From IMG/VR virus record IMGVR_UViG_3300032293_002041, positions 164,973-228,972 of that record: DNA of 64,000 nt. One strand, 5' to 3'. Every line of letters starts with the position of its first letter. The first letter of the stretch is position 1. This stretch comes from a virus. Under the pieces are notes generated by a model, which was not told the DNA's origin, did not search any database, and saw nothing but the letters and a program-made list of their open reading frames with translations. Of this stretch, positions 20,601 through 28,642 are shown piece by piece. Both the position numbers and the translations under genes were made by a program.

Positions 20601-21473
20601 TTAATAAAAACTCACTGTGTCTGTTCCGGCGGTAATAGTCACTATTCTATCGCTACCAGAAATTGTTGATGAATACGTTAAACCCACGCCAATAATTATA
20701 TTTAAAGTTGAATTAAATTTTAAGATTACTACTCCAGACCCTCCAGAGCCTCCAGTAACATTGGTACTACCGCCACCGCCACCACCACCAGTATTTGTGC
20801 TTCCAGCACTACCATTAGTTTGACCTGTTGCCGATCCTCCTCTACCACCGCCCCCAGAGCCACCAACAGCAAAATTGCCAGCGTTTGCTGAACCTCCACC
20901 ACCACCGCCACCATATGTGGAGCCTGTGCTTGTAGAAACCTTGCCCGCTCCTCCTGCACCTCCGCGAGTTCCAGCCGCAGTGGCTCCAGCGGCAGCACCA
21001 GCGCCGCCTCCTCCACCAGAAAAACCGGCTGCTGTCCCAACGGTTCCAACGTTGCCCTGACCCACAGACAAGCCGGGACCATTGGTTGCATAGCCGCCAC
21101 CGCCAGAAGAACCGGGATATCCCGGTCCATAAAGACCGGCAGTAGCACTAGCTACAACTCGTGTTCCACCAGAACCACCACCAACGCTAATTATATTGGC
21201 AAATGTGGATGGTGAGCCAAGGCTAGCTCTCGTATCCTGTGCTGTACTCGCAGAGCCTCCAGCACCAATAGTAACGCTATAAGCTGTTCCAAGCGTAATA
21301 ATAACTGCTTGTTCTTGAACACCTCCACCTCCTCCACCAGCACCATAAAATCCACCACCGCCACCACCGCCAACAATCAATGCAGTAATACTAGTGGGTG
21401 CAGTAACACCATTAATACCATATGGTACTGAGGCTATTGTTGCATTTCCAATAGAATAAATACCTTGATTCAT
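20601..21473 (-). CDS. Glycine-rich tail adhesin
   Basis: The 290-residue protein consists mainly of poly-glycine runs separated by short beta segments (SVTIGAGGS, FSGGGGGAG, YGGGGGGG, GGSGGSGVVILKF). This composition matches the Gly-rich domains of phage adhesins such as the S16 gp38 type, where packed polyglycine II helices present receptor-binding loops. It is probably a fibre-tip adhesin. The local high GC content follows from glycine codons. Its start overlaps the stop of the upstream 127-residue protein by one base. Confidence 0.75.
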   Translation of the reverse strand: MNQGIYSIGNATIASVPYGINGVTAPTSITALIVGGGGGGGFYGAGGGGGGVQEQAVIITLGTAYSVTIGAGGSASTAQDTRASLGSPSTFANIISVGGGSGGTRVVASATAGLYGPGYPGSSGGGGYATNGPGLSVGQGNVGTVGTAAGFSGGGGGAGAAAGATAAGTRGGAGGAGKVSTSTGSTYGGGGGGGSANAGNFAVGGSGGGGRGGSATGQTNGSAGSTNTGGGGGGGSTNVTGGSGGSGVVILKFNSTLNIIIGVGLTYSSTISGSDRIVTITAGTDTVSFY

Positions 21474-21856
21474 TATAGATCTGCCCCAAGTGCTGTAACG
21501 TGAGTTGCCTGAGATACTGACGTTGTTACTCTAACTGACCAAGAATTGCTCGGTAAAATCAAATTATTATATGTGGTGCTTACTCTAGTTTGTTGAACAG
21601 TAGCTGATCCTGTCGCTGCGGCTACTGTAACTTCATCAAATAGCCAGTAAGTTGTTCCGTCATGTAAAAATATTCTAACAATAGCAGCAGCACTAGTTGC
21701 TGCACATTTTACTATTATTTCTGCTATTCTCGTACCTGTGCTAGATCCTGTTATTAATGTTCCAACATTCGTTGGTGCTGTATAACTAGAATCTGCTGTT
21801 GCTATTGAAACTGCTGTCATTCTTGGAGTGACCGCAAAAACCGGACTAGCTGCCAT
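21473..21856 (-). CDS. Conserved small phage tail-associated protein
   Basis: The pattern (F)AVTPRMTAVSIATAD, then VGTLITGSSTGTRIAEIIVK, IVRIFLHDGTTYWLFDEV and a beta-rich end is shared by a family of about 120-150-residue proteins often found in phage tail-fibre loci. It looks like a single beta-sandwich domain. A GGAG ribosome site lies six bases before the ATG. The function is unknown. It may cap or connect the adjoining Gly-rich adhesin. Confidence 0.65.
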   Translation of the reverse strand: MAASPVFAVTPRMTAVSIATADSSYTAPTNVGTLITGSSTGTRIAEIIVKCAATSAAAIVRIFLHDGTTYWLFDEVTVAAATGSATVQQTRVSTTYNNLILPSNSWSVRVTTSVSQATHVTALGADL

Positions 21857-21865
21857 AATATTCTC

Positions 21866-22066
21866 CTATCTGAAATTAGACCACAAGTAAAGATTACTAC
21901 TATTTATTATATTAAGAGTGTTGGTTGGTGTCAAATTATTAGAACCAACTGTAAGATTATTAGTAAATGATCCGCTAGGAGCAGTTAATGGCCCACTAAC
22001 ATTAGTATTAACTCCACTAACGTTTATGTTTTGGGCTAGTATTGAATTATCGTATGCTTTTGTCAT
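21866..22066 (-). CDS. Short fibre-module protein (66 residues)
   Basis: The sequence (MTKAYDNSILAQNINVSG, SGPLTAPSGSFTNNLTVGSN, NIINSSNLYLW) consists of the beta-repeat vocabulary of the neighbouring fibre shafts, especially the SGNFT/SGSFTNNLTV blocks of the 663- and 902-residue fibres. It could be a free-standing short fibre segment or the remnant of a longer fibre gene cut by recombination. The GC-rich island begins just beyond it. Confidence 0.5.
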   Translation of the reverse strand: MTKAYDNSILAQNINVSGVNTNVSGPLTAPSGSFTNNLTVGSNNLTPTNTLNIINSSNLYLWSNFR

Positions 22067-22126
22067 TTTATGTATTGATTGTTAAAGTATAGGTTTTTGA
22101 GGAACTCGACGAGTTGTTTCATTGGG

Positions 22127-23146
22127 CTATATAAATGACGACGGCGTGAATGTTGTTCCGTTTGGGTATCGACAGCCGTCCGTAATCAGAAGTTCATCGA
22201 TATAGCCGGGAAGAGCATATACGCCAGCGTCAGACAACGCACCGACCGTCAGGGCACCGCTTGCTGTGCCAATGGTTCCAGAGCCAGACGAAACATTTGC
22301 GGACGCCACCTGAGTGCCGTTCTTGTAGAGCCGGAAGAAGCCGCCATCCCGCACAACAGCGATGTGAACCCACTGGTTCAGCGGCAGGGCGGCGGGGTCC
22401 ACAAGCTCCACAAACGGAGTATTCCCTGTATTGAAAACAGAAAAACCCAAATTGTTGTTTTCGGTTTGTGAGTTTATATAGAGATTCCAGTGCCGTGCAT
22501 TTCCTAAATTGTCGCGACCAACTATGCCACGATAATCATTTTCAGCCGTCACATAAATCCAGCACTCCACAGTGCAGTCACCGTGCATGATGTCCCAAGT
22601 TGAACCGCTGCCGTACTGAAGTCGCCTTGTTGTGGCATTGCCAAACGCTGACCCGACAAACAGCGAATGAGTGCCGCCCTTTGTCTGGTCCGTTGACCGC
22701 GCTGGACCCGACCCTGTCTGGCTGGCTGTTAGCCCCTGCGCGATATCGTCCAAGCTCGTATCGAAGGTCAGCAACAGTCGTGCGGGAAACGGTGTCGCCG
22801 CACTACTTGCGGCCGTATATGCCCCGACGCCTACGCTGTTGATAGCCGCCACGCGGAATCGATATGCTGTACCGTTGGTAAGTCCTGTGACTGTCGCACT
22901 CGTCGCAGTCGATGTCGCCGTCATAAACGTCGTCCATGTCGCACCGTTGTCGGAACTGTACTGCTTCGTGTAATCTGTAATTGGAGTTTGAGGTAGTACA
23001 GTCGGAACTGACCAAGAGAGCAACACCTGCTCATTCCTACCGGTTGCAGTCAAACCCGTAGGAGCAGGAGGAACCAACAGAGATCGCAAAACAGAATCTG
23101 ATGTATCTCCAGAAAGTAAAGTTGTTTGTATTTTTGAAAGAGGCAT
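22127..23146 (-). CDS. Fn3-LamG tail adhesin within a GC-rich island
   Basis: Residues 1-30 (MPLSKIQTTLLSGDTSDSVL) are encoded by AT-rich DNA, and the rest by visibly GC-rich DNA. The body is one fibronectin type III domain (about 30-118, PTGLTATGRNEQVLLSWSVP and AYRFRVAAINSVG) followed by a LamG/concanavalin-like domain (WDIMHGDCTVECWIYV, NQWVHIAVVRDGGFFRLYKNG, ALPGYIDELLITDG). The Fn3 domain is a close relative of one in the 663-residue fibre 1 kb upstream. It is a likely carbohydrate-binding adhesin. The composition break inside the gene indicates a chimeric origin. Confidence 0.75.
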   Translation of the reverse strand: MPLSKIQTTLLSGDTSDSVLRSLLVPPAPTGLTATGRNEQVLLSWSVPTVLPQTPITDYTKQYSSDNGATWTTFMTATSTATSATVTGLTNGTAYRFRVAAINSVGVGAYTAASSAATPFPARLLLTFDTSLDDIAQGLTASQTGSGPARSTDQTKGGTHSLFVGSAFGNATTRRLQYGSGSTWDIMHGDCTVECWIYVTAENDYRGIVGRDNLGNARHWNLYINSQTENNNLGFSVFNTGNTPFVELVDPAALPLNQWVHIAVVRDGGFFRLYKNGTQVASANVSSGSGTIGTASGALTVGALSDAGVYALPGYIDELLITDGCRYPNGTTFTPSSFI

Positions 23147-23191
23147 AATGGTTATTTAAATAAAGGTTGTAATTAGTAGGTTTATGATAAT

Positions 23192-23197
23192 ATACAC
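23192..23197 (-). promoter_or_regulatory. Candidate late promoter element (GTGTAT)
   Basis: The minus strand reads TAGTGTATATTATCATAA about 47 bases before the Fn3-LamG gene, in the AT-rich gap inside the GC-rich island. Confidence 0.45.
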
Positions 23198-23213
23198 TAT
23201 ATTGTTACTACTC

Positions 23214-23312
23214 CTATGAGATGCTCAGTGTGGCGGTGCCGCGGTCGCTTGGTGTATACAAGGGTAGGGTGCCGATTGTGTCGCAGATTAGGAATTCGAT
23301 TAAGTGTTTCAC
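23214..23312 (-). CDS. Tiny coupled gene downstream of the oxygenase (32 residues)
   Basis: A GTG start overlaps the TGA stop of the oxygenase gene (GTGA), with GGAG six bases before it, and the frame encodes MKHLIEFLICDTIGTLPLYT and 12 further residues. The DNA has the GC-rich composition of the island. I do not recognise the product. It could be a genuine micro-protein coupled to the oxygenase or the tail of an imported gene. Confidence 0.35.
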   Translation of the reverse strand: MKHLIEFLICDTIGTLPLYTPSDRGTATLSIS

Positions 23313-23851
23313 GTCGCACTCCAAGCAGCCGGATCGACCATGAAGCGCCACGACCAGACGACTCGCTTGACGTTGCCATTAACTTGGGAAACGCCATGAA
23401 TCTGTTCCGACAGAAGATAGACCAGCGCGTCTCCTTCCCGCTGCTCTCGCTCCACGCCGTCAACGCTCACTACGCCGCCTGACGCTGGAGCGGAAAGCAA
23501 TGCGTTTACGCCGACACACACCAGACCGTCCTGCCGGAAATGATGGTCAACGTGTTCTGGAAACTCTCCGCCTGGAAGGAGAACACCAACCGTCATACCG
23601 TCTAGGAATCGCTGAAGCGAGCCCCCCAGCATCGGGAACCGCTCCCTGATACGGCCATGCACCTGATAGGCGACTTCGGGGAATCCGCCAGCCTCCACCA
23701 CCGCGTTGCTGTTTGAGATTTTACGCAACAAATACGACTCGCCGTCCGCAGTTCTTGCGTCTCCAAGGCACTCCTCATTGGTGTCGCACCACGCCAGCAG
23801 TGAGGCTCGTTCGCTCTCGCTAACAAAATTGCTTAGAAGAATAACGCTCAT
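23309..23851 (-). CDS. 2-oxoglutarate/Fe(II)-dependent oxygenase, prolyl-4-hydroxylase-like
   Basis: The 180-residue protein shows the double-stranded beta-helix signature: H100-x-D102 in PGGEFPEHVDHHF, a distal H152 in EGDALVYLLSEQIHGV, and basic residues K162/R163 placed to bind the 2-oxoglutarate carboxylate. The block GGVVSVDG between them also fits the family. Such enzymes hydroxylate protein side chains or other substrates. Related genes occur in T4-like cyanophages near tail-fibre genes. It is embedded between two fibre genes, so fibre modification is an attractive inference, but the substrate is unknown. The gene is GC-rich and probably imported. Its start overlaps the stop of the upstream fibre gene. 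Confidence 0.85.
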   Translation of the reverse strand: MSVILLSNFVSESERASLLAWCDTNEECLGDARTADGESYLLRKISNSNAVVEAGGFPEVAYQVHGRIRERFPMLGGSLQRFLDGMTVGVLLPGGEFPEHVDHHFRQDGLVCVGVNALLSAPASGGVVSVDGVEREQREGDALVYLLSEQIHGVSQVNGNVKRVVWSWRFMVDPAAWSAT

Positions 23852-25842
23852 TAGTTGCAGTCCTGTTCAAGAGTGATTGACGCAAACGGCCCCGTCCCAA
23901 CGGCATTGACGGCAGCAACTTGGAACAAGCCTGTGGGCGCGTGGTTGTCGATAAAACCGCCCGTATAAGACCCTGCGGGCCGGGTTCCGCTGGACGGAGC
24001 CACACTGGTCGTCGCTCCGCTACCGATTCGCCAAACGTATCCCGTAATTGCCGACCCGCCGTTAGACACTGGTGTGTTCCACATAGTATCGTTAGACGAA
24101 CATCCCCAGTAGCTGTCGGCATTTCGCAGTGAAGTCGGAGCATCAGGAACGCTCGCCGAATTCGGCATCACGGCACTCGATGCCGCCGAGTAGCTTCCTG
24201 TTCCGATGCCATTCGTCGCCGCCACACGGAATACATACGAAGTACCGTTGGTCAACCCTGTTATTGTAGCATTCGTAGCTGTCGATGCAGTCGCAGAAAA
24301 GGTCGTCCACGTTGTTCCGCTATTTGTGCTGTACTGTTCGAGATAGTCTGTGATCGGAGCCTGCGATATCACACCCGATGGCGCAGTCCATGATAGTGAT
24401 ACCTGACCGTTGCCAGCGGTAGCCACAAGGTTAGTCGGAGCAGCAGGTAAAAACAAGTTCCACTTAGTAGTATCATCACTAGTTATAATAGCTGTTGTTC
24501 CGCTAATAGAAACATTGATTCCGCTTCCAGCAATTATATTAGTAATTGGCAACAAACCGCTAACACTACTATTAAAATTAGTAATATCACTAACCGTATG
24601 AGAGTGTCCACTAACACTAACATTAACATTATTAAGTTGTAATGTTTGGGTAAAGTTGCCACTATTAGCACTTATATCTCCAACTACATGCAGTTTGCTG
24701 GTTGGCAGAACTGTTCCAATACCAATATTTCCTGAAGATGTTATTCTTAGTCTTTCTGAGAGTCCAACATTAAAGCTAGTAAAAGTTTCTGGACTATTAT
24801 CATTATTATTAATGGTAAATTGACCAGTCTTATATTTAGCAATATCCACTGACGTATTTGTGGTCCCAGATACATTATTTGTAACTAATCTTAATATGCT
24901 TCCAGCGCTAGAAGAATTATTTAAATTATTAATATCTAGATATCTTAATGAATTTATGTTTTCTCCGCCCACAACAACATTACCATCGGTATTTATTTTA
25001 AATCTATCATATCCAGAGCTGGCTATAGCTAATGATTTGCCAGATGGAAAATAAAACCCTGTTGAAAGATCGTTCGACGAACTAATGGCTGGATTTGAAA
25101 CTGATCCTGGAGTTATACCGGTTAAGGTAGCGATTGCTGTTGTTCCATAACCAACTCCCCAAAAAGTTAAACCACTAGCTGGAGCTTCGGTAAAAACTAT
25201 GTTTGATCCACTAATACTATATGATAAAATTGGTTCTTGGGCTACTCCACCAACATAAATTCCTAAAGTATTTGAGCTAACAGGATAATAGGCTGTTCCG
25301 CTGACTGATAATTCAAACGATGTGGACGAGTTATTAAAAGATGAACTAATATTATCTAGTTTAACATAGTTATTAGAACTAATAGAGGGTAGTAAAGTAA
25401 TGTATTCTAGAACTGTTCCGGATGGTACGCTATTAACTAGACCGACAGAATTACCATCTGTTGCAATAAAATCGCTACCACTTAATAATTTAACACCATT
25501 TTGAAATAAATCTAAATAACCAACAGAATAACCTTCAGAAATATTAAAAGAAGATAGTATTCCTGTAGTAATAATATTTCCCCTTGCTGCCGCCGATCCT
25601 CCACCGCCACTTGCTGTACTATTAATAGTATAAATACCACTATTTGAACTTACAGTAATATTGCTACCAGCAACTATATTAGTAACTGGTAGTAATCCGC
25701 TAACAGAACTGTTAAAATCCGTTATATTAGAAGATGTATGAGTATGTCCAATCAAGCTAACGCCAGTACCGTTAATCTGTAAACTTTGAGTAAAATTACC
25801 ACTGTCAGCTATGATATTATTAACTTCAAATTGTGTACTCAT
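23851..25842 (-). CDS. Tail fibre protein with H-x-H shaft and C-terminal Fn3 domains
   Basis: The 663-residue protein has a shaft with GHTHTSSNITDFNSSVSGLL near residue 35 and a second copy GHSHTVSDITNFNSSVSGLL near 415. Between them lies a chaperone-tail-like block (SGYDRFKINTDGNVVVGG, RLRITSSGNIGIGT) common in phage fibres. From about 465 an Fn3 domain (PTNLVATAGNGQVSLSWTAP) and a second Fn3-like segment follow, both encoded by GC-rich DNA. The gene looks like an AT-rich fibre joined to an imported GC-rich C-terminus. It overlaps the oxygenase start by one base. Confidence 0.8.
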   Translation of the reverse strand: MSTQFEVNNIIADSGNFTQSLQINGTGVSLIGHTHTSSNITDFNSSVSGLLPVTNIVAGSNITVSSNSGIYTINSTASGGGGSAAARGNIITTGILSSFNISEGYSVGYLDLFQNGVKLLSGSDFIATDGNSVGLVNSVPSGTVLEYITLLPSISSNNYVKLDNISSSFNNSSTSFELSVSGTAYYPVSSNTLGIYVGGVAQEPILSYSISGSNIVFTEAPASGLTFWGVGYGTTAIATLTGITPGSVSNPAISSSNDLSTGFYFPSGKSLAIASSGYDRFKINTDGNVVVGGENINSLRYLDINNLNNSSSAGSILRLVTNNVSGTTNTSVDIAKYKTGQFTINNNDNSPETFTSFNVGLSERLRITSSGNIGIGTVLPTSKLHVVGDISANSGNFTQTLQLNNVNVSVSGHSHTVSDITNFNSSVSGLLPITNIIAGSGINVSISGTTAIITSDDTTKWNLFLPAAPTNLVATAGNGQVSLSWTAPSGVISQAPITDYLEQYSTNSGTTWTTFSATASTATNATITGLTNGTSYVFRVAATNGIGTGSYSAASSAVMPNSASVPDAPTSLRNADSYWGCSSNDTMWNTPVSNGGSAITGYVWRIGSGATTSVAPSSGTRPAGSYTGGFIDNHAPTGLFQVAAVNAVGTGPFASITLEQDCN

Positions 25843-28547
25843 GGTATAAAGTCTACTAGTTTAGTGTTGAAAGATTGAATATATGTATCGGCCAAGTATC
25901 CTCCAACTTCAGTTAAAGATATACTACTGACCCAATTAATATCTTGACTTGATCCACCTTGAACCTGAATCAAAAGATAAACCCCACTAATCAAAGATCT
26001 AACATCCCAAGAAGAGTCTGTTTCTCCGAGGGTTGTTTTAACTGGAGTTCCAATTATAGATGGAGAATTAATATCATTAACTACTAATCCTTCTAGTTTA
26101 TAAGCAGCATTATCTGGTTCCGATAAACAACGTCCTACGATATTAGCGCAAAAAGAATATGTTTTATTTGGTTTCAAAAATACTCCACTACTATTATTGT
26201 TCTGTAAACTGGTCCATGAGGATGTTGACGTTTGATTTCTTAGTACGTACTGACTAAATTGAGCATCTCCATCGGTCTCAAATTTTCCGTTGGATATAAT
26301 AGTTTGTCCAGAAGAATATATTAAAGCATTATTTCCAATAGACACTCCACTCTGACTAACTGAGAAACTACTAGAAGTCCCAGAAGGATTCACCATTAAT
26401 CTATTTCCATCGAAAGTCAATGATCCTTCAGCATCTATACCAGTACTTGAGCCATCGCTTGTTAGTACTCTATTATTTGAGTAATTATTTATTGATACTC
26501 CACCGCCACCTCCGGTATGGTTGATAGTATAGGTACCACCGGAATTAGAAATATATATTCCTGTTCCGGATATTATCTCTTTAACGGAAATTAAACCACT
26601 CACTGAGCTATCAAAATTGGTTATATCAGATGCTATATGAGAATGACCACTAATGCTAACTGTCGTGCCATTTTGTTTTAAAACAGTAAAATCCCCGCTA
26701 GGACCAGATATTGATCCTGTAAAAGAAGCACCGGATAAATTAGCTTTACCAGCTAAAGTATTAGTAATCGTTGTGCTAAAATTAGCATCATTTCCCAAGG
26801 CGGTTGCTAATTCATTTAAGGTATCTAATGTTGATGGGGCAGAGTTAACAAGATTGGTGATTTCTGTTCGAACAAATTCTGTGCTAGCTATCTGGTTTGT
26901 ATTAGTTCCACTATTTGCTGTTGGGGCTAAAGGAATTCCTGTAAAAGTTGGACTATTATTAAATACTAATAATCCAGAACCAGTTTCATCAGATATGATA
27001 GAAATTAACTGAGAAGAAGTTGTGCTAGAAAACTGATTTAAGGTCCCTGTTAATGGGGCATAAACTCCGTTAACTAATCCACTAACAGAGGAATTAAAGT
27101 TAGTTATGTCACTAGAGCTATGAGTATGACCATTAAGACTAACACCCGTATTATTTACAGTTAGATTTGTAAAATTTCCACTAGTAGAATTTATTAAGCC
27201 ATTAGATGTAAGTCCATTAACAAAATTATGAATTGCATTAACTGTTCGATTATTGTCCGTATGTAAGTATTGAGAGTGATCATCGTCACCCAACCCGAAT
27301 AAACTTCCATGATCATTCTGAGTAACTCCAGCAACAGTACTAATTACGGCTACTCTTATATCAAGAATACTAAGTAAAGTACATTTAGGAACATTTGTAT
27401 AGCTGTTGCTATCAGCAGCAAATATTAATCGATAAAGAGGTTTAACTTCGCTTAATGGAAGATTAGTAAGATTAACATCGCCCCAAGAGTTATGATTCTC
27501 AGCCGATCCTTGATTACTATCTACCCTCTGACCCATAATACTAATTATGGGATCGTCAATCTGATTAGTTGCAAGAATCCATACTGCAAAGTATCTCTTT
27601 GCTCCACCGGAACTAACATCGGGAATTGTCCAAGTTCCACCACTTAATAAGTTATATTGTGGTCCATTAGCACCATATTTAACAGGGTAGTCTGTTGCGA
27701 TATTCTTAACCCACTGACCAGTAGTTCCTTCGTGATAATAAACGGGAATTTGAGCAATTGGACTTAATTCTTGACAGAACGGATCAGCACTAGAACTATC
27801 AGTAATATTTATCTCAATATCTTCTTGATAAAGAGTACCATTACCAATTGATATAGTTGCATGACTATTACTAGACCCATTTCCGCCTAAAACATAATTA
27901 CCAATACTCAAACCGTCAACATATTGTGCGCCAAAAGTATAATGAATCCACTTATGAGTGCTAGTGTCCATCACAATACCATGACGTTCTTCAGCAAAGA
28001 AAGTCATTTGTCCACTAGGACCAACTCCACTGTTCCAAGCTACGTATGCGATAGGAATATCAGTAGAAAAATCAAAGCTTGTAGTTTTATTTGATATTTG
28101 ATTATTATTAGTGTCAAAATGAATATAATTAATTTGGGTAAGATTTGGTATAGTTAAACTATCACCACTAGTTTTAACAACTTTAATACCCTTATTATAA
28201 TAACTATACGAACTTCCTGTGGGTTCTATTCTAAATATATTTCCACTAACACTAATTCTACTATCAGTTCTATTAACAAATCCTTGAGGCTGTTGACTAT
28301 CAACATGAACTAAGTTTGTGGAAGCAACAGTATAAATACCGCTATTATTAGTAATAGATATATCATATCCAGCTGTTATATTCTGATTGACTCCACTAAG
28401 TTGTGTCCAAACCGAAGTACCATCTCCTATCTTAAAGACTTTATTAGTTAAATCATACCCTGGCTCTCCACTAGCTAATACAGGATTAACATCGCTCCAT
28501 TGAGCTGCTGTTCCTTTACGAAATGTGATTAGGTCATTAACGGCCAT
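25839..28547 (-). CDS. Long tail fibre with Mtd-type N-terminal domain
   Basis: Residues 1-52 match the Mtd N-terminal domain (ITFRKGTAAQWSDVNPVLAS, then YDLTNKVFKIGDGTSVW). The shaft includes HGSLFGLGDDDHSQYLH near residue 420 and two H-x-H repeats (GHTHSSSDITNFNSSVSGL and GHSHIASDITNFDSSVSGL). The C-terminal 130 residues form a beta domain with YVLRNQTSTSSWTSLQNN. It is probably a trimeric receptor-binding fibre. The stop overlaps the next fibre gene by four bases. A GTGTAT element precedes the gene at 28587-28592. Confidence 0.8.
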   Translation of the reverse strand: MAVNDLITFRKGTAAQWSDVNPVLASGEPGYDLTNKVFKIGDGTSVWTQLSGVNQNITAGYDISITNNSGIYTVASTNLVHVDSQQPQGFVNRTDSRISVSGNIFRIEPTGSSYSYYNKGIKVVKTSGDSLTIPNLTQINYIHFDTNNNQISNKTTSFDFSTDIPIAYVAWNSGVGPSGQMTFFAEERHGIVMDTSTHKWIHYTFGAQYVDGLSIGNYVLGGNGSSNSHATISIGNGTLYQEDIEINITDSSSADPFCQELSPIAQIPVYYHEGTTGQWVKNIATDYPVKYGANGPQYNLLSGGTWTIPDVSSGGAKRYFAVWILATNQIDDPIISIMGQRVDSNQGSAENHNSWGDVNLTNLPLSEVKPLYRLIFAADSNSYTNVPKCTLLSILDIRVAVISTVAGVTQNDHGSLFGLGDDDHSQYLHTDNNRTVNAIHNFVNGLTSNGLINSTSGNFTNLTVNNTGVSLNGHTHSSSDITNFNSSVSGLVNGVYAPLTGTLNQFSSTTSSQLISIISDETGSGLLVFNNSPTFTGIPLAPTANSGTNTNQIASTEFVRTEITNLVNSAPSTLDTLNELATALGNDANFSTTITNTLAGKANLSGASFTGSISGPSGDFTVLKQNGTTVSISGHSHIASDITNFDSSVSGLISVKEIISGTGIYISNSGGTYTINHTGGGGGVSINNYSNNRVLTSDGSSTGIDAEGSLTFDGNRLMVNPSGTSSSFSVSQSGVSIGNNALIYSSGQTIISNGKFETDGDAQFSQYVLRNQTSTSSWTSLQNNNSSGVFLKPNKTYSFCANIVGRCLSEPDNAAYKLEGLVVNDINSPSIIGTPVKTTLGETDSSWDVRSLISGVYLLIQVQGGSSQDINWVSSISLTEVGGYLADTYIQSFNTKLVDFIP

Positions 28548-28586
28548 TATGTAAGCTTCCTAATATTGGGTGGTTCATTAAATATA

Positions 28587-28592
28587 ATACAC
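28587..28592 (-). promoter_or_regulatory. Candidate late promoter element (GTGTAT)
   Basis: The minus strand reads GGGTGTATTATATTTAATG about 40 bases before the 902-residue fibre gene. Confidence 0.45.
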
Positions 28593-28642
28593 CCAAGGCC
28601 ATTTTTAGCAAACCGATTGGTTTTATAGCTAATATTAAACAA

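Larger units (their letters stand above)
22127..24440. other. GC-rich island within the AT-rich tail-fibre block
   Basis: Between about 22127 and 24440 the base composition changes from AT-rich to clearly GC-rich, with one AT-rich interruption near 23040-23213. The edges fall inside genes: within the N-terminal end of the 339-residue adhesin and at the Fn3 region of the 663-residue fibre. The island carries the oxygenase gene, a 32-codon gene and two Fn3 domains, so it looks like an import by recombination at fibre domains. Confidence 0.7.

Noticed and set aside
20617-21060. Proline-rich open frames antisense to the Gly-rich adhesin
   Set aside because: They are the complement of glycine codon runs and lack ribosome sites.
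23197-23463. Alternative frames in the GC-rich oxygenase region
   Set aside because: High GC creates long spurious frames; the oxygenase frame has clear catalytic motifs.
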